A stretch of DNA of 64,000 nucleotides from Paucilactobacillus vaccinostercus DSM 20634. GTDB taxonomy: Bacteria > Bacillota > Bacilli > Lactobacillales > Lactobacillaceae. This document shows positions 1 to 9,566 of this stretch, piece by piece. The stretch is taken from NCBI RefSeq assembly GCF_001436295.1, contig NZ_AYYY01000005.1, positions 169,334-233,333 of the forward strand, given 5' to 3'. The first letter of the stretch is position 1. Each line of letters opens with the position of its first letter. The notes beneath the pieces were generated by a model. It was not told the origin of the DNA, made no database searches, and worked only from the letters and a program-made list of their open reading frames with translations. A program made the position numbers and the translations under genes.

Positions 1-718
1 TATGAGCTCCTTTTTTGACACCGGTAATAGTATCATTAAAGTGAAAAACAATTCCTTTCTCAGTAAGTAGTGATACTAGCTTTTGAGTATATTCCTCTGG
101 AAAACTTCTGAGCACACGACTATTATGCTGGAAAATATGAACTTCAGCGCCAGCACTGACGGCGATATTAGCTAGTTCAATCGCAACGTATCCCCCACCG
201 ATGAAAGCAATTTTTGCTGGTAAAGAATCTTCATCTAAAAAGTCGGTGCTTGTTTTTAACCAATTATTACCTTCAATGTCAGGAATTGAAGCTTCGGCGC
301 CGGTTGCAATAATAAAATATTGCGCAGAAATTTGACGTTCATTGACTTGAATCTGATGCGCATTCAAAAAATGACAAGTTCCGGCAATGTGGTCAATGTC
401 AGCATTAGTTAAACCATTTTCGGTTCCTCCAGGGATCTGATTGGTATAGGAACGTTTAAACTGCATCATATCATGCCAATTGACTTTTAGATGAGCGGTA
501 TCTTCAAGCCCGTTATGCTTGTATTTTTGTGCTTGTCTCTGAGTCTCTACGATACCATATAGCATTTTTTTAGGATCGCAACCATAGTTGGGACAGGTTC
601 CTCCCCAAAGATGCTTTTCAACGACAAGTACCTTATGAGTTGCCGAAAGTTGATATGCGGCGGCAAGACCCCCTGGCCCCGCACCAATGATAATAACATC
701 GTAGTCATACTTTTCCAT
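1..718 (-). CDS. FAD-dependent pyridine nucleotide-disulfide oxidoreductase (partial, C-terminus off window)
   Basis: This is the N-terminal ~239 residues of a glutathione-reductase-family flavoprotein; the rest lies beyond base 1. The protein opens with the FAD-binding Rossmann motif GAGPGG (residues 12-17). It then has a redox-active pair Cys42/Cys47 in GGTCPNYGCDPKK, close to the class I consensus. A second dinucleotide motif, GGGYVAIE, near residue 175 should bind NAD(P)H. These oxidoreductases pass electrons from NAD(P)H through FAD to an active-site disulfide. The substrate (glutathione, dihydrolipoamide, a metal or another disulfide) cannot be told without the C-terminal half. The ATG at 718 follows the SD GGGGAG at 728-733. 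It follows dnaD on the same strand but is separated from it by a terminator, so it probably has its own promoter between 735 and 795. Confidence 0.85.
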   Translation of the reverse strand, partial: MEKYDYDVIIIGAGPGGLAAAYQLSATHKVLVVEKHLWGGTCPNYGCDPKKMLYGIVETQRQAQKYKHNGLEDTAHLKVNWHDMMQFKRSYTNQIPGGTENGLTNADIDHIAGTCHFLNAHQIQVNERQISAQYFIIATGAEASIPDIEGNNWLKTSTDFLDEDSLPAKIAFIGGGYVAIELANIAVSAGAEVHIFQHNSRVLRSFPEEYTQKLVSLLTEKGIVFHFNDTITGVKKGAH

Positions 719-798
719 ACATTATCACTCCCCTAATTCATTGATACATTCAGCATACACTATGTCCAAGTTACGAGCACGAATCATGCCTGCTTTTA

Positions 799-840
799 AT
801 AAAAGAATCGACAATCCAAACGGATCGCCGATTCTTTTAT
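799..840 (-). terminator. Rho-independent terminator of dnaD
   Basis: A 12-bp inverted repeat (799-810 with 829-840) has an inner GATCC/GGATT stem. The T-rich 3' arm on the minus strand overlaps the dnaD stop codon. It ends the asnS-dnaD transcript. Confidence 0.7.
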
Positions 841-1550
841 TCATCTGATATTTTAAAAAGTGGAATATCTGGGCCAGCAGGATGCTTATGTGTCGTTTTT
901 CCTTGGGCTGTTTGTTGCTCAATATGAGTTTGGCGTATTTGATCAACCTGTTGGGGAGTCGTAACATGTTGTTTTTCCCAACTTCGTAAAATACGATCCA
1001 TATATTTAAGATTCCATGCTTGATTTAAAACGGCTTCTTGCAGCGCCAATACGATCATTTTTGGTGCGTAATGGTCGTCATCAAACCATCTGGCAACTGT
1101 TTCTAACTCAATTGGTGATAGTGGTCGTCCAAATTCTACCTCAATTTTATCAAAGGTTTGTTCTCGTTCACTCGTATCTTCAGTTGCAATTTGCGTAGCT
1201 GTTTGATTCGATACAAATTGGATAATTTTCTTTGTGAGAAGTGAAAAATTGTAGTAATCACTTTGTTTACCGTAGTTATCGGTTTTAGTTTCGTGAACAA
1301 GAAACTGGCGTTGAATCATTTGATGAAGTAATTCGAAAACCTGTTTCTCATCGGTTCCCAAGTTAGTTGCAACCTGAGAAATATTGGGGCTGGCAATTCC
1401 TTGATCAAGATATGATTTTAATTGCAAGTAGACCATTAGCTGAGCTGTGGTCATACCAATTTGACGATAATTTCGTAAAACAAGATTACTAATAATGGTT
1501 TGCCCTGATGACTCAAAGGCGTCGACAAATTGATCGATACTTTCGCTGAT
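837..1550 (-). CDS. dnaD: DnaD-family replication initiation protein, probable ATC start
   Basis: DnaD is a primosome component that works with DnaA and DnaB-like loaders to remodel DNA and bring the helicase to origins and stalled forks. The N-terminal part is a winged-helix-like region (QLMVYLQLKSYLDQG, then a recognition helix). The C-terminal part has the DnaB_2-type block EFGRPLSPIELETVARWFDD. The first ATG in frame (1454) has no ribosome site and would drop about 32 residues of the usual N-terminus. The open frame continues upstream to a TAG just inside a strong SD, GGGGAGG (1560-1566). The codon at the right spacing (9 bases) is ATC at 1548-1550; there is no ATG, GTG or TTG between the SD and residue 33. 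I therefore place the start at 1550 (237 residues). It is co-transcribed with asnS, whose stop is 27 bases upstream of this start. Confidence 0.85.
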   Translation of the reverse strand: MSESIDQFVDAFESSGQTIISNLVLRNYRQIGMTTAQLMVYLQLKSYLDQGIASPNISQVATNLGTDEKQVFELLHQMIQRQFLVHETKTDNYGKQSDYYNFSLLTKKIIQFVSNQTATQIATEDTSEREQTFDKIEVEFGRPLSPIELETVARWFDDDHYAPKMIVLALQEAVLNQAWNLKYMDRILRSWEKQHVTTPQQVDQIRQTHIEQQTAQGKTTHKHPAGPDIPLFKISDE

Positions 1551-1576
1551 AGTAAACTACCTCCCCGTCAATTTCT

Positions 1577-2872
1577 TTATGGATAAATACGATTTAATAA
1601 CCGTGGAAATGGAATTGTCTCACGAACGTGGTCTTCTCCTGTTACCCAAGTTAAGAAGCGTTCGAGTCCTAAACCAAATCCTGAGTGTGGTACAGAACCG
1701 TAACGACGTAAATCAAGATACCATTCATAATCCTTAGGATCGAGACCTGCTAGTTTGATTTGCTCAAGGAGATAGTTATAATCGGTTGCGCGTTCTGAAC
1801 CGCCGATGATTTCTCCATAGCCTTCAGGGGCCAGTAAATCGGCACAGATCACGATATCTTCTCGGGTTGGATGTGGCTTCATATAGAAAGGCTTAATGGC
1901 TTTAGGATAGTTTAAAATGAATACTGGTTGTTCGAATTGATCTGCGAGGTACGTTTCTTCGGGTGACCCAAAATCATCCCCCCATTTAACATCCATCCCC
2001 GCTTTTTGTAGCATGTCAATTGCTTGATCATAACTGATTCGTGGGTATGGTGTTTTCGTATACTTACGGAGCAATTCTGGATCACGATCAAGAGTTGCAA
2101 GTGATGAGGCACAGTGGTCAATCACGTTTTGAACTAAGAAAGCCACGTACTGTTCTTGAACTGCCAAACTATCTTCCTGGTGCATAAAGGCCATTTCGGG
2201 TTCAATCATCCAAAATTCAATCAAATGACGACGTGTCTTCGATTTTTCAGCACGAAATGTGGGACCGAATGAAAAGACTTTATCGAACGCCATTGCACCT
2301 GCTTCTTCATAGAGCTGGCCACTTTGTGAAAGATAAGCGTCATGATCAAAATATTCCGTGTGGAATAAGTCAGTGGTTCCCTCAGGGGCGTTACCTGTTA
2401 AGATGGGTGCGTCAATTTTAGTGAATCCCTCCCGATTGAAGAATTCATACGTAGCACGAATCACCTCATTACGGATTGTTAAGATTGCGTGCGGCCGACT
2501 AGATCTCAACCAAAGATGACGATGGTCTAGCAAAAAGTCAATACCATGGTCCTTAGGCGTAATCGGATATTCTTCACTTTCACCGATCACCTCGATAGAC
2601 GCCACTTGAATTTCATAGCCAAATTTTGACCGAGTATCTTCATGTATCTCACCAGTAATCCAGAAACTAGATTCCTGGCGTAAGTGCTTAGCAACATCAA
2701 ACGTTGATTCATCAACCGCGTTTTTTAGCACAACTCCTTGAAAAAAAGCAGTACCATCCCGTAGCTGTAGAAATGCAATTTTGCCACTTGAACGTTTATC
2801 AGTTAACCAAACACCAATTTTGACTTTTTGGTTTACAAAATTTGGTGCATCAATAATGCTAATTGTTTCCAA
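1577..2872 (-). CDS. asnS: Asparaginyl-tRNA synthetase
   Basis: It charges tRNA-Asn with asparagine using ATP in the cytoplasm. The protein has the N-terminal OB-fold anticodon-binding domain ([24 protein letters not shown]) followed by a class II catalytic domain. Motif 2 is around [11 protein letters not shown], and motif 3 is [13 protein letters not shown] near the C-terminus. The length, 431 residues, matches bacterial AsnRS. The start is TTG at 2872, set by GGAGGAG (2879-2885) six bases upstream; a TTG at 2887 overlaps that SD and is not credible. No T-box leader is visible, because ypmB lies only 22 bases upstream. It is followed by dnaD, the usual Firmicutes order. Confidence 0.97.
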   Translation of the reverse strand: METISIIDAPNFVNQKVKIGVWLTDKRSSGKIAFLQLRDGTAFFQGVVLKNAVDESTFDVAKHLRQESSFWITGEIHEDTRSKFGYEIQVASIEVIGESEEYPITPKDHGIDFLLDHRHLWLRSSRPHAILTIRNEVIRATYEFFNREGFTKIDAPILTGNAPEGTTDLFHTEYFDHDAYLSQSGQLYEEAGAMAFDKVFSFGPTFRAEKSKTRRHLIEFWMIEPEMAFMHQEDSLAVQEQYVAFLVQNVIDHCASSLATLDRDPELLRKYTKTPYPRISYDQAIDMLQKAGMDVKWGDDFGSPEETYLADQFEQPVFILNYPKAIKPFYMKPHPTREDIVICADLLAPEGYGEIIGGSERATDYNYLLEQIKLAGLDPKDYEWYLDLRRYGSVPHSGFGLGLERFLTWVTGEDHVRETIPFPRLLNRIYP

Positions 2873-2894
2873 CGAAAACTCCTCCAATTACATC

Positions 2895-3395
2895 TTATAA
2901 ATTATCAATTCTTTGAACGTCTTTACCGTTCTTAAAGTTCAAGAGTTCGTAACACAGGTTTCCGTGCTTATTGAGGTAAGTAACTTCCCAAACTGCATGG
3001 TTATTAAAAATACCCGGTGCAATTTTGAGAACTCGTTTTGGATTGCGTTTATTCCAAATCTTAGTTAATGCCTCGTTCTTGGTAATTCCGTCTTTTTGCT
3101 TGAGTACCCGAATCTTGCCACCCTTTTTGGCGATGACAACAAGAATCGATTGATTCTTGTTATTGGTACCAGCAACGGTATAGTACGTTTTTTCACGATT
3201 GTAGATATAAAAATCATCTGTCTTCTTTAAATTCGCGTACTTTTTAGCCATTGCAATGGCTTGTTGCCGTGATTCATTTTTAGGATGATTTCCCACTGCG
3301 TAGATGGTCCAGCCACACAGAAAAATTAGAATAATAATCACCAATGTCAACCGAATTGGATGGCGACGCCGTTGACTATTTCGTCGGCTCTGCAT
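2895..3395 (-). CDS. ypmB: YpmB-like membrane-anchored protein (DUF5590)
   Basis: This 166-residue protein starts with a basic stretch (QSRRNSQRRRHPIR), followed by one hydrophobic segment at about residues 17-34 (LTLVIIILIFLCGWTIYAVG). That predicts a single-pass protein with its C-terminal domain outside the cell. The rest resembles the DUF5590/PepSY-like YpmB family. Function is unknown, but the gene sits between dinG and asnS in many Bacilli. In Bacillus subtilis an aspartate aminotransferase gene (aspB) normally lies between ypmB and asnS; here the two are only 22 bases apart and aspB is absent. The ATG at 3395 has an AAAAGGGG ribosome site. Confidence 0.8.
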   Translation of the reverse strand: MQSRRNSQRRRHPIRLTLVIIILIFLCGWTIYAVGNHPKNESRQQAIAMAKKYANLKKTDDFYIYNREKTYYTVAGTNNKNQSILVVIAKKGGKIRVLKQKDGITKNEALTKIWNKRNPKRVLKIAPGIFNNHAVWEVTYLNKHGNLCYELLNFKNGKDVQRIDNL

Positions 3396-3460
3396 AAATT
3401 TGTTACCCCTTTTTATTTAATCGAATGCTATTATAACAGACATTTCACCACCTCAGCATA

Positions 3461-6283
3461 TTATTCATGCTTTTTAAAGAAAGCTTTGGTTTCTTTAATA
3501 ATTTCATCAGTTGGAATTGTATCGATCGGTAATTCGGCTGGCAAAGTATTCATAATTGAGTGCCCATATTTACGTTCACTTAACCGTTTATCTAATACAA
3601 TCGCAACTCCGTAATCTGCTGGTGTTCGAATTAGGCGCCCCATCCCCTGACGAATTCGCAAGGTAGCCTTTGGAAGGGCTGCCCCATAAAAGGGATTCTT
3701 ATGATTTTGCTTCAGCCAGTTACTCTCGGCCTTTGCCAAAACTGCGTCTGGAAAGTCGAATGGTAGTCGCGTGATAATTAATAGCTCCAGCTGACTTTTG
3801 GGCAGGTCAATGCCTTCCCAAAAACTTGATGCTCCGAGCAATATTGACTGATTACCAGTTAGAAATTGTTTCAGAACTTTTTCTTTGTTGCCGGTAATTC
3901 CCTGAGCCAAAATTTCTCGTTGCAAGAAAAGGTCGGTACTATGCAGCTGACTGTATACCTGTTCGATGGTTAGCAGTGAATTAAACAGGATTAACGTTTG
4001 CCGAGGATTGTCTTTTGTAACTCGGTAGATAGTTTTACTGAGATATTCGATATATTGGTGGTAGCTATTAGCTGTAATGAGTGGTGCATCTGCCGCAATC
4101 ATCATTTTAGCCTGATTTTTAAAATCAAATGGCGATGCGAATTTCTTGATTCGAGTTTCATCTGGATCTACATCTAATTGATCATATAGGTAGCGTGATC
4201 GGCCTGATGAGAAAAGTGTCGCACCGACAAAAGTGGGTTTCTGAAATGCTGGATAAACTTGGCTTGCCAAGAAATTACGGGTTGTGAGTAACCCCCCACT
4301 CAGTTGTAAGTTACTTTTTTCAGATGACTGGTGAACAGTGAGCCAGAAAACGGATTCGGCAATTTGATGAATCAGGACATCGCTAAAGTGATGTAAGGTT
4401 TCATCGGCCTTAGTAATAATCATGAGTTGGCTTTGGAACTGTGTCACGAGGTAACGGTCGCTTGCTAGCCAATGCTTTTTATTGTGACTAAAAAGATGGT
4501 AAATAGCATTGAAATGCAGGTGCAAACTGCCCAGCGCCTGTTCAAGATCTAACAAAATTTTATTGGATGGTTGTAACATAGCTGCTAGTTCGTGATTATC
4601 GATGGTCTGTTCAATAATGGACTGTGCCTGTTGTGAATCAACGTTGAGCATAAATTGTCGATATAGTGCCTGCTCAAACTGCTTGAAGGCTGTTTCAAGA
4701 CTCACCAAGTCGCTACGTAAGAGATCGATGTTATATAGTCCAAGTGGCAAATCGTTAAAAATTTCCCTTAAATTACGATCGTGCCCAGCATTAACCAGCC
4801 CCTGTAAAATGTGAATAGCAGCGTTAATTGTTGGAAAGCTAATTTGATGTCGTGATTTCTTTAAGATGCTATCGCTTAAATGCTGTGCTTCATCAACCAC
4901 TAAGTATGGCGAGTTTAAGGACTGCCCCAATTCTGTAGCATGCTGTGCAAGGTAAGCATGGTTAACAATTACAATATTCGCTTGTTCTAGTTCGGTTTGG
5001 CGTCGCACTAGAAAATCATCTTCGTAGAATCGACTTTGGCGATTCAAACTGTTGATTCCCTGATGGCGAATTTCGGTGAAGTATGGTAAACGATAACTAT
5101 TCAGATTAAGCTCATCCAAGTCACCACTTTGTGTTTCTAATAACCAGACCAATAACTTGGCTTTCGTCATTTGAACTGGCTTAGCATCTTCGATCATACT
5201 TAAGGAGTGATCAAACTTAGCCAAGTCGATATAGTGACTGTTCCCCTTCAAAACCACACAACTGACCGTAAATGGCAAAATTGGATTCAAGGTATCAGCA
5301 ACCGAGCGCTTCAGTTGTTCCTGCAAAACATTAGTTGCAGTACTAATAACCACTTTATGTTCCGGATAAGTTAAATAGGTCATGGGTAAAAGATAGCCAA
5401 GTGACTTTCCAGTCCCCGTCCCAGCTTCAATAATCATATTTTTAGGATTTTCATGAGTATAATTATTGAAAATAGCATTCATCATTCGGGCTTGGGATTG
5501 CCGGTAGTCCAACCCATCGGTATTTGACTGCTGATAAAGCTTCTCTTTTGCTGATTTGGTCTTAGGATACTTGAACGATTGCCGGTTATTAATTAGTTCA
5601 CGGCGGTGTGGCCGGTGAAGAATGAGATTTTCTTTCTGATAAAGGCTATTGGGTAGTTGTCGTTTTTCTGTGCGGCTGGCCAACTCATTTTGAAACATTT
5701 GCGCAGTTTCGTAGGGTAAGTCTAACCGAAGATTAACCAATTGCTGTAGTGTCACCGTCGGGAGATCTTGGAGTCGAATGAGTAGCTTGTTGAGTAACTG
5801 ACTAGTGGCTTCGGCGTCCGAGTCTGCACTATGGGGAGAGTCATGATCGATTGCGAGATATTTGGTTAAATCACGCAACCGAAAGCTAGGCTCTGTGGGT
5901 AACAAAATTTGACTGAGTGTTACGGTATCAATTGCGGAAATTTCTAGAGCTGGAAATCCAGCACGTTCTAATTCGGCGTTTAAAAAAGGAAAATCAAAAT
6001 TGACGTTATGTGCCACAAACGTAGTGTCACTTAACAGACTAAAAACCGTTGCTGCAACGTCATCGAATAAGGGTGCCCTTTTCACGTCATGATTGCTAAT
6101 CCCAGTTAGCTGTTCAATTGCTAGTGGTACGTTTGCTTGGGGGTTTATCAGCGATTCGAAACGATTGACAATTTTGCCGTCACAAAACAGGACGCATCCG
6201 ATTTGAATGATGCGATCCCCGTTTTTATAATTGGTACCAGTCGTTTCTAAGTCAACGACTGAATATATTTTTTGATTATGCAT
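3461..6283 (-). CDS. dinG: DinG-type ATP-dependent helicase with N-terminal 3'-5' exonuclease domain
   Basis: It is a superfamily 2 (XPD-like) helicase fused to a DnaQ-type exonuclease, the Firmicutes DinG arrangement (about 940 residues). The exonuclease motifs are DLETTG near residue 12, HNVNFDFPFL, and HSADSDAEA with the catalytic Asp residues. The helicase part has Walker A (EAGTGTGKS), the DEAQ box in LVVDEAQHL, and the C-terminal motif GMGRLIR. The cysteines that hold the FeS cluster in the E. coli enzyme are not evident, as is typical of the Gram-positive form. It acts in DNA repair or on unusual DNA structures. I prefer the ATG at 6283 because GGTGA lies just upstream. The ATG at 6295 is possible but has no SD. 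A TGGTAA/TATGAT promoter seems to lie in the divergent gap before mvk. Confidence 0.93.
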   Translation of the reverse strand: MHNQKIYSVVDLETTGTNYKNGDRIIQIGCVLFCDGKIVNRFESLINPQANVPLAIEQLTGISNHDVKRAPLFDDVAATVFSLLSDTTFVAHNVNFDFPFLNAELERAGFPALEISAIDTVTLSQILLPTEPSFRLRDLTKYLAIDHDSPHSADSDAEATSQLLNKLLIRLQDLPTVTLQQLVNLRLDLPYETAQMFQNELASRTEKRQLPNSLYQKENLILHRPHRRELINNRQSFKYPKTKSAKEKLYQQSNTDGLDYRQSQARMMNAIFNNYTHENPKNMIIEAGTGTGKSLGYLLPMTYLTYPEHKVVISTATNVLQEQLKRSVADTLNPILPFTVSCVVLKGNSHYIDLAKFDHSLSMIEDAKPVQMTKAKLLVWLLETQSGDLDELNLNSYRLPYFTEIRHQGINSLNRQSRFYEDDFLVRRQTELEQANIVIVNHAYLAQHATELGQSLNSPYLVVDEAQHLSDSILKKSRHQISFPTINAAIHILQGLVNAGHDRNLREIFNDLPLGLYNIDLLRSDLVSLETAFKQFEQALYRQFMLNVDSQQAQSIIEQTIDNHELAAMLQPSNKILLDLEQALGSLHLHFNAIYHLFSHNKKHWLASDRYLVTQFQSQLMIITKADETLHHFSDVLIHQIAESVFWLTVHQSSEKSNLQLSGGLLTTRNFLASQVYPAFQKPTFVGATLFSSGRSRYLYDQLDVDPDETRIKKFASPFDFKNQAKMMIAADAPLITANSYHQYIEYLSKTIYRVTKDNPRQTLILFNSLLTIEQVYSQLHSTDLFLQREILAQGITGNKEKVLKQFLTGNQSILLGASSFWEGIDLPKSQLELLIITRLPFDFPDAVLAKAESNWLKQNHKNPFYGAALPKATLRIRQGMGRLIRTPADYGVAIVLDKRLSERKYGHSIMNTLPAELPIDTIPTDEIIKETKAFFKKHE

Positions 6284-6505
6284 CTTAGTCACCATTGTTA
6301 GTTATTATTAAATCAATTCCTATCATACTATTTGTGAAAGAGCTTTACCATTTTTCTCGTCGGAGAAACCATTAAAATTTAATTAGTAAACGATTGGGAT
6401 TATTAAACTCTGTATAAGTTTCAGCTTAGTTTGTCACTATAATGAATAATTTAATGTATAATGAACTCTGGTTTTTATTCTAGACATTTGGGAGGGTTAG
6501 ATTCG
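6284..6505. promoter_or_regulatory. Divergent promoter region between dinG and the mevalonate operon
   Basis: This AT-rich gap holds a minus-strand promoter candidate for dinG (TGGTAA, 17-base spacer, TATGAT). On the plus strand, TATAAT at 6457-6462 is a -10 candidate for mvk, with TTGTCA at 6431-6436 only loosely spaced. A small hairpin (TTTCTC/GAGAAA) lies near 6355-6370. Transcription of mvk probably starts within the last 40 bases of this gap. Confidence 0.5.
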
Positions 6506-7453
6506 ATGGTACAAAAAGGGAGTGGTACTAGCCACGCCAAAATAATTCTCATCGGTGAGCACAGTGTTGTGTATGGACAACCAGCAATTGCACTGCCCCT
6601 CTCCCGTGTTACGTGCAATGTGACGATTTTGGAAACTCAATCTGGTGGACAACGAATTGATAGCCGTTATTTTGATGGTCCAGTTAATCAGCTACCTGAA
6701 ACAATGGCTGGAATCGCCACGCTAATTCAGAAGTTAACTGCTTATTTCAACGGATATGATGATACTTGGTTAATGCAAATCACGAGTATGCTACCGGCCG
6801 AACGTGGTATGGGGTCTTCGGCAGCAACCGCAGTTGCAATAACTAAGGCCTTTTTTGACTATTACGGTCATGTAGTGAGTCGAGAACAGCTTTTGGCATT
6901 TGCAGACATTGAGGAACAAATTACGCATCGCAGTCCCAGCGGCCTTGACGCTGCGACCGTAAGTTCTGATTCACCAATTTGGTACGTTAAAAATAGTCAA
7001 ACAGTCCCCTTGCAGATGAATATTGATGCGACACTTCTAATTGTGGATACTGGTGTCGAAGGTCGGACAAAAGAAGCTATTAATACCGTTAAGCGCCAGC
7101 TTGAAACTAATCAATTAGTCACGATGCAGCGAATCGAGCAATTAGGTAAACTAGTACGGGAAACTAAATCGTGTCTGCAACGCGGCGATATCACTAAACT
7201 TGGAAAATGCTTGACAGCTGCTCAGCAACAGCTTAGTGCCCTGTCTGTTAGTCATCCTTCATTAGACGAACTCATTGACCTAGCAATGCTTAACGGTGCA
7301 TTAGGCGCCAAGTTAACTGGTGGCGGTCGTGGGGGATGTTTAATTGCATTGATGGACAACGAAACGGCAGCTAAAAAGTTGGCTACTAAAATGGTTAGTG
7401 CTGGGGCTAGTGCTACCTGGATTCAACCACTATCGGGAGGACTTGAAGCGTAA
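6506..7453 (+). CDS. mvk: Mevalonate kinase
   Basis: It phosphorylates mevalonate with ATP to 5-phosphomevalonate, the first dedicated step of the operon. It is a GHMP kinase. The N-terminal motif is KIILIGEHSVVYGQPAIALPL, the ATP-binding loop is PAERGMGSSAA, and the C-terminal motif 3 is KLTGGGRGGCLIAL. The start is the ATG at 6506, seven to nine bases after GGGAGGG (6490-6496). An in-frame ATG at 6461 lies within the promoter. At 315 residues it has the usual bacterial size. Bacterial mevalonate kinases may be feedback-inhibited by later intermediates; the sequence does not show whether this one is. mvaD begins two bases after the stop. Confidence 0.96.
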   Translation: MVQKGSGTSHAKIILIGEHSVVYGQPAIALPLSRVTCNVTILETQSGGQRIDSRYFDGPVNQLPETMAGIATLIQKLTAYFNGYDDTWLMQITSMLPAERGMGSSAATAVAITKAFFDYYGHVVSREQLLAFADIEEQITHRSPSGLDAATVSSDSPIWYVKNSQTVPLQMNIDATLLIVDTGVEGRTKEAINTVKRQLETNQLVTMQRIEQLGKLVRETKSCLQRGDITKLGKCLTAAQQQLSALSVSHPSLDELIDLAMLNGALGAKLTGGGRGGCLIALMDNETAAKKLATKMVSAGASATWIQPLSGGLEA

Positions 7454-7455
7454 TT

Positions 7456-8427
7456 ATGTATGCAAAAGCGAAGGCCCATACTAATATTGCATTAGTGAAG
7501 TATTGGGGCAAGAAAGACGCGGAGCTAATTATCCCCTACACGGATAGTTTATCGCTTACGCTAGATGAATTTTACACGACAACTGCCGTTCAATATGATT
7601 CTCAACTACAACACGATGAGTTTGTAATTGATGGTCAACCGGTCAATGAAAAAAACTTTATCAAATTAACAAAGTTTATGCAGTACATCCGAGAAATTAG
7701 TGGTGTTACGGCATTTGCAAAAGTAACATCAACTAACCATGTTCCAATTTCTGCAGGATTAGCTTCATCAGCATCGGCGTTCGCTGCGTTGGCGGCGGCA
7801 GCAACTAAAGCAGCCGGGATGAACCTGAATCGCACCGAATTATCTAGAATTGCTCGTCGTGGTTCCGGTTCTGCAACGCGGTCTTTATTTGGCGGTCTAG
7901 TGGAATGGCATCACGGAACAGATGATGCGACATCATTTGCTGAGCCGATTCAAGAACGGGTGGACTTTGGCTTGGAAATGACGGCCATTATGCTAGATAC
8001 CAACATTAAAAAGATTTCCAGTCGTTCTGGAATGCAAAATGTTGTAAAAACTTCACCCTACTACCCGGCTTGGATTGATGTCGTTCAACACGACATGGTT
8101 GCCATGAAGCAAGCTATTCGGGCGCAAGATGTTACACGAATTGGTCAAATTGCCGAACTAAATGCAATGCGAATGCACGCACTTAATTTAGCGGCTGATC
8201 CCAGCTTCACGTATTTTAACGCGGACACGTTGCGGGCAATGGCGCTTATTCATGACTTGCGTAACCAGGGTATAAACTGCTATTATACCTTGGATGCGGG
8301 TCCAAATGTAAAAGTGATTTATCACAAAAATGATCGCCCCAAAATTTTAAAGGCGCTTCAAATTGAATTTCGAGAAGACCAACTCGTGGTTGCTAAACCA
8401 GGACCGGGAATCCAATATCTGGATTAA
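7456..8427 (+). CDS. mvaD: Diphosphomevalonate decarboxylase
   Basis: It converts 5-diphosphomevalonate and ATP to isopentenyl diphosphate, CO2, ADP and phosphate. It is a GHMP-family protein of 323 residues. Visible signatures are the N-terminal AHTNIALVKYWGKKD block, the glycine/serine-rich loop SAGLASSASAFAALAAAA, the RGSGSATRSLFGG segment with the conserved Arg, and the catalytic Asp in the later TLDAGPNVKV block. The start at 7456 is two bases after the mvk stop, and its SD (GGGAGGA) lies within the end of mvk, so the two are translationally coupled. In the operon it precedes mvaK2, although its enzyme acts after MvaK2. Confidence 0.97.
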   Translation: MYAKAKAHTNIALVKYWGKKDAELIIPYTDSLSLTLDEFYTTTAVQYDSQLQHDEFVIDGQPVNEKNFIKLTKFMQYIREISGVTAFAKVTSTNHVPISAGLASSASAFAALAAAATKAAGMNLNRTELSRIARRGSGSATRSLFGGLVEWHHGTDDATSFAEPIQERVDFGLEMTAIMLDTNIKKISSRSGMQNVVKTSPYYPAWIDVVQHDMVAMKQAIRAQDVTRIGQIAELNAMRMHALNLAADPSFTYFNADTLRAMALIHDLRNQGINCYYTLDAGPNVKVIYHKNDRPKILKALQIEFREDQLVVAKPGPGIQYLD

Positions 8428-8459
8428 TATTAATTAGGTTGATGAAAGGACATGTTCTG

Positions 8460-9551
8460 TTGATTACTGCTCAAGCACCTGGAAAATTATATATTGCTGG
8501 CGAATACGCCGTCGTGGAAAGTGGCCTTCCCGCGGTAATCGTGGCACTAAACCAATTTGTTACTTGTACTGTTGAAGAAAGTACGGATTTTGGAAGTATC
8601 GTTTCTCGTCAGTATACTGAAAATTCACTCCATTGGCGTAGAATGGGCGATGAAATGGTTTTTGATAACCGCGATAATCCCTTCCACTACATTCTTTCGG
8701 CCATTAAAATCACAGAAGAATATGCGCGATCACTAAATCAACAATTAAGTGTTTATCATTTACGAATTGATAGTGATTTAGATAGTGAAGATGGTAAAAA
8801 GTATGGATTAGGTTCTTCAGCTGCTGTCACGGTGGCGACGGTTAAAGCCCTCTGTGGGTTTTACCGTTTACCAGTTACTCAAAATCAGATTTTTAAATTG
8901 GCTGCGATTGCCCATTTTGATGTTCAAGGAAACGGGTCCCTCGGAGATATTGCCGCTTCCGTCTACGGTGGCTGGATTGCGTACCACTCTTTTGATCGCC
9001 AATGGTTGGCTGAACGACGTCACGTTCTTCCGCTACCAGAATTGATCGATCTAGAGTGGCCTGATCTTCAAATTGAACAGCTAGTTGCCCCTGCTGATCT
9101 AAAACTTGTGATCGGTTGGACTGGCTCGCCGGCTTCAACTTCCAAGTTAGTTGACAAGGTTTCAATGGTAAAAGTTCGTGATCAAACTGAGTATCAAACG
9201 TTTGTTTCAGAGAGTCGAAACTGTATTCAACGAATGGTGGAAGGCTTCCGTGAACAAAATTTGTTAAAGATTCAAAATGAAGTCCGCTATAACCGTCAGT
9301 TGCTGCATCAATTAAGCGACTTTTCAGGTGTTCAAATTGAAACTCCGGTGTTAACTAAAATGTGTGAAGTAGCCGAAAAATTTGGTGGTGCTGCTAAGAC
9401 TTCTGGTGCCGGTGGTGGCGACTGCGGAATTGTTTTAATTGACCGTCGGACGGATTTAGCTAATATGTTGGCACAGTGGAAGGTTAATCACATCGAACAG
9501 CTTTCCTTGACAGTACATGTTATCAAAGAAGGCATTACGCAACTTTCATAA
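8460..9551 (+). CDS. mvaK2: Phosphomevalonate kinase
   Basis: It phosphorylates 5-phosphomevalonate to the diphosphate. It is a GHMP kinase with the N-terminal motif APGKLYIAGEYAVVE, the ATP loop GLGSSAAVTVATVKA, and the C-terminal KTSGAGGGDCGIVL. The best start is TTG at 8460: AAAGGA (8445-8450) is nine bases upstream, and the resulting N-terminus MITAQAPGKLYIAGEY matches the family. In-frame ATGs at 8439 and 8442 lie before that SD and would add seven unneeded residues. It is 363 residues long, the third gene of the mevalonate operon, and fni starts 15 bases downstream. Confidence 0.96.
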   Translation: MITAQAPGKLYIAGEYAVVESGLPAVIVALNQFVTCTVEESTDFGSIVSRQYTENSLHWRRMGDEMVFDNRDNPFHYILSAIKITEEYARSLNQQLSVYHLRIDSDLDSEDGKKYGLGSSAAVTVATVKALCGFYRLPVTQNQIFKLAAIAHFDVQGNGSLGDIAASVYGGWIAYHSFDRQWLAERRHVLPLPELIDLEWPDLQIEQLVAPADLKLVIGWTGSPASTSKLVDKVSMVKVRDQTEYQTFVSESRNCIQRMVEGFREQNLLKIQNEVRYNRQLLHQLSDFSGVQIETPVLTKMCEVAEKFGGAAKTSGAGGGDCGIVLIDRRTDLANMLAQWKVNHIEQLSLTVHVIKEGITQLS

Positions 9552-9566
9552 CCTAGAGGATTAATT

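Noticed and set aside
725..967. 80-codon minus-strand open frame after dnaD
   Set aside because: It overlaps the dnaD end and its terminator, and has no SD or recognisable protein pattern.
2873..2894. T-box leader for asnS
   Set aside because: Only 22 bases separate asnS from ypmB; no leader can fit.
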